The notes under the pieces: model-generated
What the model saw: the letters and a program-made list of their open reading frames with translations, nothing else
The model's database searches: none
What the model was told of the DNA's origin: nothing
Assembly: GCF_029910655.1 (NCBI RefSeq)
Contig: NZ_CP123897.1
Coordinates: 1,674,001-1,738,000 of the forward strand
Length of the DNA stretch: 64,000 bases
Source of the DNA: Methylomonas sp. UP202
GTDB lineage: Bacteria > Pseudomonadota > Gammaproteobacteria > Methylococcales > Methylomonadaceae
Reading direction: 5' to 3'
In this document: positions 19,899-29,630 of the stretch, in pieces
How positions within the stretch are numbered: the first letter of the stretch is position 1
Layout: each line of letters begins with the position of its first letter
Position numbers and translations under genes: made by a program

Positions 19899-20744
19899 TC
19901 AACCCTTCGCTAGTGGGCGATTACGGTCCCGGATCCATTCGCTCCACGAGCCGGCATACAGCCGAGAACCGCCTAGTCCGGCGATTTCCATTGCCAACAG
20001 GTTGTGGCAAGCGGTCACGCCGGAGCCGCACATATGGACGACTTGTCGGGGCTCGATCGGACCGAGAATATCCTGGAATTGCGCTTTCAGATAATTGGCC
20101 GGTAAAAAAAAGCCTTTGCTATCCAGATTGGCCTGAAACGGCCTATTCCGCGCGCCCGGTACATGGCCAGCGACCGGGTCGATCGGTTCCTGCCGGCCCG
20201 CGAAGCGCTCAGGGGTTCTAGCGTCGATTAAAACGATTTCATGTTTGGCCAGACCGTCCCGAACCTTGTTCGCATTCAGCCAACGGCTATCGTCAAGATA
20301 GCAACGAAACGTGCCGGAAATCGGTTTCGGCAATATCGTCGTTACCGGTTTGCCCAGGCGCCGCCAGTTTCGGTAATCGCCATCCAGCACTGCAACCCGG
20401 TCGTGTCCCATTGCGCGCAACAGCCACCACAACCGTCCGGCAAAGGCGCCGGAAGCGTCGTCATAAACCACGACTTGATGGCGGGCACTGACTCCCCAGG
20501 CAATCAGCTTTGCGGTCAGTGCCCGAAAGTCCGGTAATGGATGGCGGCCGGTATAATCTCGGATGGGCGCGGAGAGGTCTTGATTGAGATCCGCATAGCG
20601 GGCGCCTGGGATATGATGCTGGCGATAGGCCCGATGTCCAGCTTCCGGCTCGGCCAGCGAGAAGCGGCAGTCGACGATCAGCCAATTCGGGTCGTCTAGG
20701 TGGGTGCTTAGGGTGTCGGCCGAGACTAGCGTAGTGTAAGACAT
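19899..20744 (-). CDS. sseA: 3-mercaptopyruvate sulfurtransferase (tandem rhodanese)
   Basis: The 281-residue protein has two rhodanese domains. The N-terminal one is inactive and the C-terminal one holds the catalytic Cys239 in the loop CGSGVTA. That loop is characteristic of 3-mercaptopyruvate sulfurtransferases rather than thiosulfate rhodaneses. The enzyme transfers sulfur from mercaptopyruvate to a thiol acceptor. It lies two bases downstream of the quinone oxidoreductase gene on the same strand, so the two form an operon. Confidence 0.9.
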   Translation of the reverse strand: MSYTTLVSADTLSTHLDDPNWLIVDCRFSLAEPEAGHRAYRQHHIPGARYADLNQDLSAPIRDYTGRHPLPDFRALTAKLIAWGVSARHQVVVYDDASGAFAGRLWWLLRAMGHDRVAVLDGDYRNWRRLGKPVTTILPKPISGTFRCYLDDSRWLNANKVRDGLAKHEIVLIDARTPERFAGRQEPIDPVAGHVPGARNRPFQANLDSKGFFLPANYLKAQFQDILGPIEPRQVVHMCGSGVTACHNLLAMEIAGLGGSRLYAGSWSEWIRDRNRPLAKG

Positions 20745-20746
20745 CG

Positions 20747-21721
20747 TTATACCTCCAGGATAATTTTTCCGATATGTTGAGAGCTTTCCATTCTGGCGTG
20801 GGCTTCCGCGGCGTTTGCCAGAGGATAGAGTGAGTCGATGACGGGTTTGATTCGGCCCGATTCAAGCAAGGGCCAGACTTGGCTCAGCAATTGTTGGGCA
20901 ATCGCGGCCTTGAATGCATCGTCCCTTGCGCGTAAGGTGGAGCCGGCGATAGTCAGCCGCTTCATTAAGACCGCCGCCAAGTTGATCTCGGCCTTGGCGC
21001 CGGTTTGAATCGCGATCTGCAACAGGCGGCCGTCAGGCGCCAGCGCTTTCAGATTACGCGGAAAATAGTCGCCGCCGACGATGTCCAGTACCACGTCCAC
21101 GCCCCGCCCCACGGTCAATTGCTTGCAGGTCTCGACAAAGTCGTGGTCACGATAATTGATTGCCGCTTCGGCGCCGAGTGTCATGCAAAAATCGCATTTC
21201 TCTCGGCTGCCGGCGGTGACGATCACTCTGGCACCAAGCGCACCGGCGAGTTGGATAGCCGTCGTGCCGATGCCGCTGCTACCGCCGTGGACCAATAAAC
21301 ATTCGCCGGAGCATAACTTGGCTCGGTCGAATAGATTGCTCCAGACCGTGAAAAAGGTTTCGGGAATCGCGGCGGCCTGCACATAGTCAAAGCCGGCCGG
21401 TATCGGTAGGCAGCAGACCGCACTGGCTATTGCGTATTCAGCGTAGCCGCCGCCGGTCAACAAGGCGCAAACGCTGTCCCCCGGTTTGGGAGAGACGACG
21501 TCCGAGCCGGTTTCAATCACCGTGCCGGCGACTTCCAGGCCTAAAATGGGGGATGCGCCTTCCGGTGGCGGGTATAAGCCGGCGCGCTGCGCGAGATCCG
21601 GGCGATTGACGCCGGCGGCGGAGACCTTGATCAGGACTTGGCCGTTGTCTGGCTTGGGCGTCGGCAATTCGGTTAAAGCGAGTTGGCGAGCTTCGCCGGG
21701 AAGAATCGTGATCGCGCGCAT
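20747..21721 (-). CDS. Zinc-independent quinone oxidoreductase (PIG3/Qor-like MDR)
   Basis: The 324-residue medium-chain dehydrogenase/reductase opens MRAITILPGEARQLALTELP. It has the NADPH-binding motif VHGGSSGIGTTAIQLA. The cysteines of the structural-zinc lobe are missing, as in the PIG3 and Qor subgroup. Such enzymes reduce quinones or alpha,beta-unsaturated carbonyls with NADPH. The exact substrate is unknown. It is the first gene of a two-gene operon with sseA. Confidence 0.87.
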   Translation of the reverse strand: MRAITILPGEARQLALTELPTPKPDNGQVLIKVSAAGVNRPDLAQRAGLYPPPEGASPILGLEVAGTVIETGSDVVSPKPGDSVCALLTGGGYAEYAIASAVCCLPIPAGFDYVQAAAIPETFFTVWSNLFDRAKLCSGECLLVHGGSSGIGTTAIQLAGALGARVIVTAGSREKCDFCMTLGAEAAINYRDHDFVETCKQLTVGRGVDVVLDIVGGDYFPRNLKALAPDGRLLQIAIQTGAKAEINLAAVLMKRLTIAGSTLRARDDAFKAAIAQQLLSQVWPLLESGRIKPVIDSLYPLANAAEAHARMESSQHIGKIILEV

Positions 21722-21798
21722 CGGCGTCTGCAGTTGGGGAAGAGTGTCGTATTATATGCGGCCATTTCGAGCATTAGCGGATTTTCAGCGAGATCAAC

Positions 21799-22827
21799 AT
21801 GATAAAAGCGGGCATCGTAGGCGGCACCGGATATACAGGGGTCGAATTGTTAAGAATCCTGACATTGCATCCCGAGGTCGAGGTTGCGGCGGTGACATCG
21901 CGGGCCGATGCGGGCACGCGGGTCGACAAAGTCTATCCTAGTCTGCGCGGCTATTGCGATGTCGTCTTCACGCGACCGGAAATAGAAAACCTTCGCGACT
22001 GCGATGTAGTGTTTTTCGCGACGCCAAACGGAATCGCGATGACCATGGCAGAGGCTTTGCTTGCGCTGGGGATCAAGGTGATCGATTTATCCGCCGACTT
22101 TCGATTGCAGGATAGTGCGGAATGGGAGCATTGGTACGGCGTCGAGCACGCCTGCCCGGAGCTGATCGGCGAAGCGGTTTACGCGCTGCCGGAAGTGAAT
22201 CGCGCGGCGATACGCGCCGCCAGATTAATTGCCTGTCCGGGTTGTTATCCGACGGCCGTGCAGCTGGGATTTTTGCCGTTGCTGGAGCATGGGCTGGTTG
22301 ATGTCGGCAATCTGATCGCCGACTGTAAATCCGGCGTTAGCGGTGCCGGTCGCAAGGCCGAGCTGTCCTCGCTGATGAGCGAGGCCGGCGAGAGCTTCAA
22401 AGCTTACGGCGTGGCGGGTCATCGGCATTTGCCGGAGATTCGTCAAGGCTTGCGGCGCGCCACGACCGAAGGGGTCGGCCTGACCTTCGTACCGCATCTG
22501 ACGCCGATGATTCGCGGCATACACGCGACCTTGTACGCCAGATTGACCAAGTCGGTCGATTTGCAGAGCCTGTACGAAACTCGGTATCAAGATGAAAAAT
22601 TTGTTGATGTGCTGCCGGCCGGCAGTCATGCCGATACGCGTAACGTCAGAGGCAGTAATCGCTGCCAGATCGCGGTTCATCAGCCACAGGGTGGCGATGT
22701 CGTCGTGATTCTGTCGGTCATCGATAACCTGGTTAAGGGCGCCTCCGGTCAGGCGGTGCAAGCGATGAATTTGACGATGGGTTTGGATGAGTTTATCGGA
22801 TTGGAGTTGGTGCCGCTTTATCCGTAG
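21799..22827 (+). CDS. argC: N-acetyl-gamma-glutamyl-phosphate reductase
   Basis: ArgC catalyses the NADPH-dependent third step of arginine synthesis. The 342-residue protein has the Rossmann start [14 protein letters not shown], the active-site Cys149 in CPGCYPTA, and the late GHRHLPEI block with the catalytic His. Length and start are canonical. It is monocistronic here and ends in a strong intrinsic terminator 16 bases after the stop. Confidence 0.97.
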   Translation: MIKAGIVGGTGYTGVELLRILTLHPEVEVAAVTSRADAGTRVDKVYPSLRGYCDVVFTRPEIENLRDCDVVFFATPNGIAMTMAEALLALGIKVIDLSADFRLQDSAEWEHWYGVEHACPELIGEAVYALPEVNRAAIRAARLIACPGCYPTAVQLGFLPLLEHGLVDVGNLIADCKSGVSGAGRKAELSSLMSEAGESFKAYGVAGHRHLPEIRQGLRRATTEGVGLTFVPHLTPMIRGIHATLYARLTKSVDLQSLYETRYQDEKFVDVLPAGSHADTRNVRGSNRCQIAVHQPQGGDVVVILSVIDNLVKGASGQAVQAMNLTMGLDEFIGLELVPLYP

Positions 22828-22842
22828 TCTGTATGCCATGAC

Positions 22843-22890
22843 AAACAAAAAGGCCCGTCCCAGCGGTTACTGGGGCGGGCCTTTTTGTTT
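22843..22890. terminator. Bidirectional intrinsic terminator between argC and the PEP-CTERM gene
   Basis: The arms AAAGGCCCGTCCCAG and CTGGGGCGGGCCTTT form a long GC-rich stem with one internal G-T type mismatch and a short loop. A-rich and T-rich flanks lie on both sides, so a U-tract follows the hairpin in either direction. It serves the convergent argC and PEP-CTERM genes. Confidence 0.93.
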
Positions 22891-22915
22891 CGGTGCCGAA
22901 TAGCGATGGACGGGC

Positions 22916-23791
22916 TTAGGCTATTAGCAAATTTCCGCGAGTGTCTCTCATCCTGGCTCTAAAACCCAGCAAGCCCAGCGCAATCAATAGGGCGCTGGCG
23001 GGTTCCGGCACGCTGCCCGTAGTGGTGCTGACGATGCCTGAAACGGCGGACAATTTAAAGTAGTCGTTGCCGAAGCTTAATAATGAAGTCGAATCGCCTT
23101 TACCGGTTCCCGCGCTGGTCGTATAAGCGCTGATCAGCCAGTAACTGGACGACACATTATCGGAATTGATCGCTTTAGCGGTGTTGGTCGAACCCATATT
23201 GTAATTACCGATGAAAGACCAACCGGCGCTGAGTAACTGAGCAAAGGTATGGTTGGCGATTGCGGCCGCCGCAGGCAAGGCGCCACCTACTAGAGAACCA
23301 GTGTAGGCCAGCACTGAAATGTCGGCATCTCCATAGATGTAGCCAACACTCAGGCTGTCGATATCGACACCGTTGGGGCCAAAATACAGCAACGCCGCGT
23401 CGACGTTTCCGTCAGGCGCGTAGTCGGTGGTAGTAGACGCGCTGCCATCATTGTCGAACGCATGGTCCGGCTGGCTGCCGAGTGTTCCGTCGTTACTAGC
23501 GGCGGTCGCCCCTAAGCCGTAACCGGAATACAAAGCCAGGGTTGCCGCGGCAAAAGTTGATGCGGGTGTGGCTGAGGTGGACGACGTTGAAAATGCCGAT
23601 ACCGTTAGGTTAGGCGCGCCCGCCGCGGATGATGAGAATGCCTGACTGTTGCCAGAGGTCGGAGAGTAAGTTGGGTAGTTTGCCGTACAGCCATTTAAAC
23701 AATTCGCAGTATTTAACAAATTCCAGGCGGTAGCGTGCGCGGAAAGTGGCGAAAGAATGAAGGCTGCCAGCACTAAGTATGTTCTAGTCAT
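22916..23791 (-). CDS. PEP-CTERM sorting-domain exported protein
   Basis: The 291-residue protein has a signal peptide (cleavage after SAHA) and a Ser/Thr/Ala-rich body. The C-terminal sorting signal has the VPEP motif, the hydrophobic helix ASALLIALGLLGF and a basic tail. Exosortase recognises this signal and delivers the protein to the outer surface or exopolysaccharide. Two Cys residues (NCLNGC) lie near the mature N-terminus. The body suggests a beta-rich surface protein, but no domain is recognised. It is preceded on the same strand by prsT. No exosortase gene is in the window. Confidence 0.88.
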   Translation of the reverse strand: MTRTYLVLAAFILSPLSAHATAWNLLNTANCLNGCTANYPTYSPTSGNSQAFSSSAAGAPNLTVSAFSTSSTSATPASTFAAATLALYSGYGLGATAASNDGTLGSQPDHAFDNDGSASTTTDYAPDGNVDAALLYFGPNGVDIDSLSVGYIYGDADISVLAYTGSLVGGALPAAAAIANHTFAQLLSAGWSFIGNYNMGSTNTAKAINSDNVSSSYWLISAYTTSAGTGKGDSTSLLSFGNDYFKLSAVSGIVSTTTGSVPEPASALLIALGLLGFRARMRDTRGNLLIA

Positions 23792-24000
23792 TTGGGGATC
23801 TCCGTATTTAGCAGGTGTGCTCGCCCGGTATTCTCTATAATTTCCGATATAGAAACACTGTACTGAAGGATTAAAGCGGGAAGCGTCAATATTTTTACAG
23901 CAAGAAATGTGCGTATATTTGATTTATATGCAATTTCAATTGCTTGGTGTTGCTTTTGAGGGGCGGGGAACTGCGCGTGTAAAATAAGTCGACATGAGGG

Positions 24001-26829
24001 TTAGCGGTTGAGTTTTTCCAATAAAATCTTTGCTTTGTCGATCCCGTTAAATGATTGGCCACTATTCAAGGCTTCTTGCAACTCGGCCTTGGCTTCGTCA
24101 TTCCGCTGCAGCATTTCTAACGCCGCGGCAATATGGTAGCGAATTTCCGGGTCGCCGGATAAGCGAGAGTGTGCGTCGCGTAGGTAGCGAAGGCCTTTTT
24201 CCGGGTTCCCGGTATTGGCCAGAATCCATCCTAATGTGTCGTTTGCCGAAGGATGCTCGGGCGCCAATTTGACGGCGTTTTCCGCTAAAACCAGAGCTTT
24301 GGGATTGCCCAGATTGAAGTATACGTATGCGAGATTGTTTAAAAACTGTGGTTCGTCCGGGAATTTTTTCAAGAGCTTATCGTACTGTTTTTCGGCGGCG
24401 GCAAATCTGCCGGCACGCATGTTTTCTTCAGCCAACGCAGCCAGCGGTACGCTATCTTCGGGGTGTTTTTCGATCCAGTTGCTCAGCAGACCGTAAGCTT
24501 CCGGGTTCCGGTCGGCTTGCTTCAACGCATCGAACAACTTCATCAATACTTGCGAGTTAGGCTCCAGATTGAAGCCTTCTTGAAAGTGGTTTACGGCTAA
24601 TGCGTAATTTTTGTCATGCATCGCGATATCGCCCAACAAGGTGCGGGCGAAACTTCGGTTTGGGTACTGCTGACGTAAATTTTCGGCGCGGCTAAGCGCA
24701 AAAACCGGCTTTCCGTAGTTCAGCTCGGTTTCCACCAGCGCGATCTGCGATGGCAGATGTTTAGGGTCGGCCAGGACCGCTTTCTTTAACGTTTTGATGG
24801 CTTCATATTGGTCTTCGGCGTCCAATTGACGACGGGCGACTTTGTAGAGCAGTTTCGCGCTCAGTCTGGCTTGATCCGCCATGCGGATGTAAATTGCCAG
24901 CGCTCGATCTCGGCTATTGTTCGCCAAGTAGCAGCGCGCAAGCGCGTCCAGCACTTTATGGTCGTTTTTATCGATGAGTTCGGCGGCTTCGGCGATACTG
25001 ACGGCTTCCGTGGTTTTGCCGGTGTGTAATTTGACTTCGATCAGCGCCAGTAGAACCGGTATGGACTTTTGATCGACTTTGCGGGCCTTGACCAGCCAAG
25101 ATTCCGCGCGCTCCGGTTGTCCGGCGGCCAGTTCGATCAGCGCCAATTCGGTCATCAGCGTGACGTTATCCGGTTGTTTTTTTTGCAGGCTTTCGAGTCT
25201 GGATTTTGCAACGTCGAGTTTATTCTCGGCGGCATCCAATCGGCCCAAATTCACATAAGCGGCTACGAAATTAGGTTCCAGTTCGATCGCGCGTTCAAAA
25301 CTTTGTCTGGCCTGTTTGTATTGTTTCGCGCTGACTTGGGCGGTGCCCATTAAGTTGATCAGTGTAATATTTTTCGGCGCTTGTTCAACCATGGCCTTTG
25401 CAACGCGTAGCGCGTTTGCGGATTCGCCCCGGCTGATATAAATCGACACTAAATGGGTTCCGGCCTGAGTATTGCCGGGGTTGTTTTTGAATGACGCTTC
25501 CAACTCTTCGGCGGCCATCTGCTCTTGCCCCATCGACAGCAGGTTTAAGCCGATTTCGGTGTGGATTTGCTCCCCATCCGCGCTTAAAGCCGAAGCCTTC
25601 TCCAACATGGTGCTGGCCAAATCGTGTCTGCCGGTGCGCATATAGGCGCTTCCCAGTAAAAACATCAGGCGATAGTCCCGAGGATTTCGGACTAATACCG
25701 GTTTGAGTAGGGTAATCACTTGTTCCGGTTCGTTTTTCGCAAGCAGTGCCGATGCCAGCAATTTATAGCCACCGATTTGTTCCGGAAATTGGCGGACGTA
25801 CAGCTGCAAATGACTTACCGCGATATCGTAGCGCTGCAGGCCGAAATTTACCAAGCCTGACAACATCAAGGTCTGCGCGTGGGCGGTTACTAGTTCCGGC
25901 TTTAGATTGACTAACGTATCCGCCGCGGTATTGAGTTCCTTGACCGATTCGTCGATTCGATTGTTGCGCGCCAGAATGACCGATCTTAGATAGTTGCCTC
26001 TTGGGTCGAACGAATAATGTTCCTTGACGTAGTCCAAATCTTGCAGGGCCTGATCGTCACGATGCTGATCCATCAGTATCCCTATGCGGGCCAGGCGGGC
26101 GTCAAGATGTTCCGGTTGGGCCGCCAAGGTGGCGTCGTATTCCGTCAACGCCCCATTTAGGTCTCCTTGAGAATGCTTGATAGAGCCTATAACGAAGCGT
26201 ACGCCGGGATCGTCGGGCTTCATCTGCAGTGCCTTGTCCGTGGCGGTCCGCGCGCCGTCGATATCGCCGCGACGTAATAAGGTATTGGCGCGCCCAATCA
26301 GCGAGTCGATTTGTCCCGGATTGATTTGGCTGGCCATATCGTATTCGTTAAGGGCGGCGCTGAGTTCTCCCAATTGCACATAAGCGTGGCCTCGAAACAA
26401 GTGAAGGGTGGGTTGCAGATCCCGGCTGAATCGGCTGGGATCGATTTCCTTAATCAATTGATCGTATTTGAGCTGATACAAGTACAACTGCGCCAGTGGC
26501 TTAATGAGCAGGGCTTGATCGGCGCCCAATTGCTTGGCCTGAGTCAGTTGCACCTCGGCTTCCGACAGCGACTGTTGTTTGAGGTAGATTTCGCCCAATA
26601 AAATATGCGCGGCGACATAGTTGGGGTTTTCTTGCAGCGCATTTTTTAGATCAATGATCGCTTCCGGTAAATTTTGATTCTGCTGTGCCTGAATCGCTTG
26701 CTCGTAAAATTGACCGGCTCGAATTTCGTCGGAAATAGCGGCTTGAAACGGCGACAAGGTCGAAGCAAGCAACAACGCGGCGGGAATCCGGCGTAACGGT
26801 GGGCGAATTTCGGGCGGATGCTTGTGCAT
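24001..26829 (-). CDS. prsT: PEP-CTERM system TPR-repeat protein PrsT
   Basis: The 942-residue exported protein consists almost entirely of tetratricopeptide repeats after a signal peptide at about residues 1-30. Repeats show the usual A-x-x-x-G-x-x-x-x-A pattern, for example NYVAAHILLGEIYLKQ and KYALAVNHFQEGF-like units. Length and architecture match PrsT, which accompanies XrtA exosortase and exopolysaccharide export loci. The role is thought to be in polysaccharide or PEP-CTERM protein export. A start 36 bases upstream is possible, but the ATG at 26829 gives a better signal peptide. It diverges from flrB. Confidence 0.85.
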   Translation of the reverse strand: MHKHPPEIRPPLRRIPAALLLASTLSPFQAAISDEIRAGQFYEQAIQAQQNQNLPEAIIDLKNALQENPNYVAAHILLGEIYLKQQSLSEAEVQLTQAKQLGADQALLIKPLAQLYLYQLKYDQLIKEIDPSRFSRDLQPTLHLFRGHAYVQLGELSAALNEYDMASQINPGQIDSLIGRANTLLRRGDIDGARTATDKALQMKPDDPGVRFVIGSIKHSQGDLNGALTEYDATLAAQPEHLDARLARIGILMDQHRDDQALQDLDYVKEHYSFDPRGNYLRSVILARNNRIDESVKELNTAADTLVNLKPELVTAHAQTLMLSGLVNFGLQRYDIAVSHLQLYVRQFPEQIGGYKLLASALLAKNEPEQVITLLKPVLVRNPRDYRLMFLLGSAYMRTGRHDLASTMLEKASALSADGEQIHTEIGLNLLSMGQEQMAAEELEASFKNNPGNTQAGTHLVSIYISRGESANALRVAKAMVEQAPKNITLINLMGTAQVSAKQYKQARQSFERAIELEPNFVAAYVNLGRLDAAENKLDVAKSRLESLQKKQPDNVTLMTELALIELAAGQPERAESWLVKARKVDQKSIPVLLALIEVKLHTGKTTEAVSIAEAAELIDKNDHKVLDALARCYLANNSRDRALAIYIRMADQARLSAKLLYKVARRQLDAEDQYEAIKTLKKAVLADPKHLPSQIALVETELNYGKPVFALSRAENLRQQYPNRSFARTLLGDIAMHDKNYALAVNHFQEGFNLEPNSQVLMKLFDALKQADRNPEAYGLLSNWIEKHPEDSVPLAALAEENMRAGRFAAAEKQYDKLLKKFPDEPQFLNNLAYVYFNLGNPKALVLAENAVKLAPEHPSANDTLGWILANTGNPEKGLRYLRDAHSRLSGDPEIRYHIAAALEMLQRNDEAKAELQEALNSGQSFNGIDKAKILLEKLNR

Positions 26830-26951
26830 GGCGTTATGACGGTGATTGGTTAGCTCCGATAGCATAGCCTGAAAGAGGTCCCGCCACCAGCCGTATCGCG
26901 CGATTGAGTCGATACCCGTTCTATCGAACTTGCCAGACTGCGGGAGAGCGG

Positions 26952-26967
26952 CGCCAAAATCTTGGCG
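26952..26967. promoter_or_regulatory. Palindrome upstream of the flrB sigma-54 promoter
   Basis: CGCCAA and TTGGCG are perfect inverted arms around AATC. The element is 40 bases upstream of the sigma-54 -24 box. It could be an activator or enhancer site for the FlrA-type master regulator, or an operator for prsT on the other strand. It does not obviously match the published FleQ consensus. Confidence 0.35.
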
Positions 26968-27006
26968 TGATGGTTTAAGTGTTTGAAAATATGTGTAAAT
27001 TATTCA

Positions 27007-27022
27007 TGGTCCGGTTTTTGCT
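27007..27022 (+). promoter_or_regulatory. Sigma-54 promoter of flrBC
   Basis: TGGTCCGGTTTTTGCT matches the consensus TGGCACGGNNNTTGCW at 11 of 13 specified bases. The obligatory GG-N10-GC spacing is exact. It lies 34 bases before the flrB ATG. In polarly flagellated gammaproteobacteria, flrBC is transcribed by RpoN with the activator FlrA/FleQ, and this fits. Confidence 0.8.
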
Positions 27023-27055
27023 TTTTGCCTGGCGTAACCACTAGGCGTCAAGATT

Positions 27056-28258
27056 ATGGAGACTTTCAGCTATCACCAACAATGGCAAGCCGAACGTTTG
27101 ACCGATGCGTTTCGGGCCTTCAATGCCTTGTCCGAAAATCTAGCCCAGTCCTACCAAGGGTTGGAAGAGCAAGTGACCGCCCTGAACCGCGAACTGGCGG
27201 CGGCGCGCGACGAACGCGTGAACACCTTGATCGAAAAGGAAAGACTGGCCAGCCGTTTGCAACAAATTCTGGCGGCGCTGCCTGCCGCGGTGATCGTGCT
27301 GAACCGAGAAGGGGTGGTGATCGATTGCAACGGCTACGCGGTCGATTTCCTCGGCGAGCCCTTATTGGGCGAGAGTTGGTGGCAAGTCGTTGGTCGCAGT
27401 CTGCAGCCGGTGTTCGATTCCCCGCACGAGAGGCAACTGCGTGACGGCCGTACCGTCAACATCACCTACAGCGCCTTGGGTAACGGCGCGGAGCAGCTGA
27501 TCTTATTGTCCGACGTTACCGAATTGCGTTCCCTGCAGAATTTATTGGCTCGTCAAAAGCAATTGAGCGCGATGGGTGAGATGGTGGCCGGATTGGCCCA
27601 TCAGGTGCGCACACCGCTATCGACCGCCATTCTGTACGCCTCGCAAATCAATACGCCGGGCTTGAGCGGCGAAAAGCGCCTGCAATTCTCCGCCAAGATA
27701 CTGGAACGCCTGCACTATTTGGAAAGGCAGGTTAACGATATGCTGATTTTCGCCAAGCAAGGCCGAATGGCCATGCAGGACTTCGAGTTGCAAACCTTGT
27801 GGCTATTGTTGGCGGATAGTGCCGATGCGCTGACTTGCGATTTTACGCTCGAGGACCGATCCGGTATCGCACGTTTGACCGGGAACCAGGATGCATTGCT
27901 CGGCGCGTTGCTGAATCTGCTGACCAACGCCGTAGAGGCCGGAGCCCGGCGTGTCATTTTGACCGCGACGGCCGGAGAGGAGGGCGATTTGCTCATCGAA
28001 GTGGTCGACGATGGGCCGGGCGTGCCCGAACCGCGCCGGGAGCGCTTGTTCGAACCGTTTTTCACAACTAAGGCTAACGGCACCGGTCTCGGACTGGCGG
28101 TTGTCGATAGCGTGGCCAAGGCGCATGGCGGCCGGGCGACTTATCGGCCCTTGCCCGAACGCGGCAGCCGTTTTACGTTAATTTTGCCATCAACCCGTTA
28201 CGAACCCAGTTTATCGACCGGTGTCGCCGGCCGCGGAGAACGTTATGAAACCGTGTGA
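27056..28258 (+). CDS. flrB: Flagellar sensor histidine kinase FlrB/FleS
   Basis: The 400-residue kinase lacks membrane segments, as expected for the cytosolic FlrB/FleS sensors. It has an N-terminal coiled coil, a PAS-like domain at about residues 70-160, an H-box with His182 in GLAHQVRTPLS, and an ATPase domain ending GTGLGLAVVDSVAKAHGG. It phosphorylates FlrC to switch on middle flagellar genes. The last 14 bases overlap flrC. It lies directly behind a sigma-54 promoter. Confidence 0.88.
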   Translation: METFSYHQQWQAERLTDAFRAFNALSENLAQSYQGLEEQVTALNRELAAARDERVNTLIEKERLASRLQQILAALPAAVIVLNREGVVIDCNGYAVDFLGEPLLGESWWQVVGRSLQPVFDSPHERQLRDGRTVNITYSALGNGAEQLILLSDVTELRSLQNLLARQKQLSAMGEMVAGLAHQVRTPLSTAILYASQINTPGLSGEKRLQFSAKILERLHYLERQVNDMLIFAKQGRMAMQDFELQTLWLLLADSADALTCDFTLEDRSGIARLTGNQDALLGALLNLLTNAVEAGARRVILTATAGEEGDLLIEVVDDGPGVPEPRRERLFEPFFTTKANGTGLGLAVVDSVAKAHGGRATYRPLPERGSRFTLILPSTRYEPSLSTGVAGRGERYETV

Positions 28259-29627
28259 CGTATTGATCGTCGAAGACGACCCGGCCTTGGCCGAAGCCTT
28301 GTGCGACACGTTGGAACTGGCCGGCTATCAGGTCAAGTCAGCGAAAAACGGCGCTGACGCGTTGGGCTTGTTGTCCCGGCAAACGGCGCGGCTAATCGTC
28401 AGCGACGTGCAGATGCCGGTAATGGACGGCTATCAGTTATTGCAAAACCTCCAGCAAAAGCCCGAGGCGCCGCCGGTATTGCTGATGACGGCTTACGGCA
28501 CGATTCCGAAAGCGGTCGAAGCGATGCAGGCCGGCGCCGCCGATTATCTGATCAAACCCTTCGAAGCCGGGGTTCTGCTCGACAAGGTGGCGGGATTTAT
28601 TCAAGGTCCGCAACCCCAGCAGTGCGAAAGAGTCGTCGCCGACGCATTGATGAAAAAATTGTACGCTCTGGCGGCCAAGGTCGCGAAGACCGATGTGACC
28701 ATGTTGCTGGAAGGCGAAAGCGGCACCGGCAAGGAAGTGTTGGCGCGGTACATACACCGAAACTCGCATTTTCATCAAGGTCCGTTCGAAGCGATCAACT
28801 GCGCGGCAATCCCGGAAAACATGCTGGAGGCGATGTTGTTCGGTTACGAAAAAGGCGCGTTTACCGGCGCGGTGCAGTCGATGCCCGGCAAATTCGAGCT
28901 CGCTCACGGCGGCACGTTATTGCTCGATGAAATTTCCGAGATGGATTTGGCCTTGCAGGCTAAATTGCTCAGAGTCTTACAGGAAAAAGAAGTTGAAAGG
29001 CTGGGCAGTCACCGCAAGATTGCATTGAACGTCAGAATTTTGGCGACTACCAACCGGAAATTGAAGTCCTATGTTAACGAAGGCCGGTTTCGCGAGGATC
29101 TGTATTTCCGATTGAGCGTGTTTCCGTTACGCATTCCGCCCTTGCGCGAGCGGCCGGGTGACGTGCTGCCGCTGGCCTACGAATTGTTGGCGAAACACAG
29201 CCCGCATGGCCGGCCGGCCTGCACGATAGAGCCGGAAGCCGCCGTTCGCTTGCAACAATACCGCTGGCCGGGCAACGTGCGCGAACTGGAGAACGTGATA
29301 CAGCGCGCGCTGATTCTGCAAAACAACGGTCGAATCGGTTGCGCCGAGTTGATATTCGAAGAGGGCTGCGAAATCTTGCCGGAATTGCCGGCCGAACTGC
29401 AAAGCCTTGCCTCGCCGAGCGATGGGGCTGCCGAGGCGGCGGGGGCTCTTTGCAGTGCCAGTCTCGATGAAGGCGTGCGTTCGGCCGAGGAAAAGATCAT
29501 CCTGCAGATGCTGCATGAGGCCAGCGGCAGCCGCAAGGCTACGGCCGAGCGGTTGGGAATCAGCCCGCGCACCTTGCGTTATAAAATTGCCCGGATGAAG
29601 GAGGCCGGGGTGTTGGTTCCTTGTTAA
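28245..29627 (+). CDS. flrC: Flagellar sigma-54 response regulator FlrC/FleR
   Basis: The 460-residue activator has a receiver domain with phosphoacceptor Asp54 in VSDVQMP. The AAA+ domain has Walker A GESGTGKE near residue 157 and the sigma-54 contact loop GAFTGA at 204-209. A Fis-type helix-turn-helix (ATAERLGISPRTLRYK) closes the protein. It activates sigma-54 promoters of basal-body and hook genes. The promoter just after this gene, in front of fliE, is the obvious target. The start lies within the end of flrB. Confidence 0.92.
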   Translation: MKPCDVLIVEDDPALAEALCDTLELAGYQVKSAKNGADALGLLSRQTARLIVSDVQMPVMDGYQLLQNLQQKPEAPPVLLMTAYGTIPKAVEAMQAGAADYLIKPFEAGVLLDKVAGFIQGPQPQQCERVVADALMKKLYALAAKVAKTDVTMLLEGESGTGKEVLARYIHRNSHFHQGPFEAINCAAIPENMLEAMLFGYEKGAFTGAVQSMPGKFELAHGGTLLLDEISEMDLALQAKLLRVLQEKEVERLGSHRKIALNVRILATTNRKLKSYVNEGRFREDLYFRLSVFPLRIPPLRERPGDVLPLAYELLAKHSPHGRPACTIEPEAAVRLQQYRWPGNVRELENVIQRALILQNNGRIGCAELIFEEGCEILPELPAELQSLASPSDGAAEAAGALCSASLDEGVRSAEEKIILQMLHEASGSRKATAERLGISPRTLRYKIARMKEAGVLVPC

Positions 29628-29630
29628 AAA

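Noticed and set aside
23792-24000. Sigma-54 promoter for the PEP-CTERM gene
   Set aside because: The nearest GG...GC pair on the minus strand has 11 bases between them instead of 10 and would start transcription too close to the ATG.
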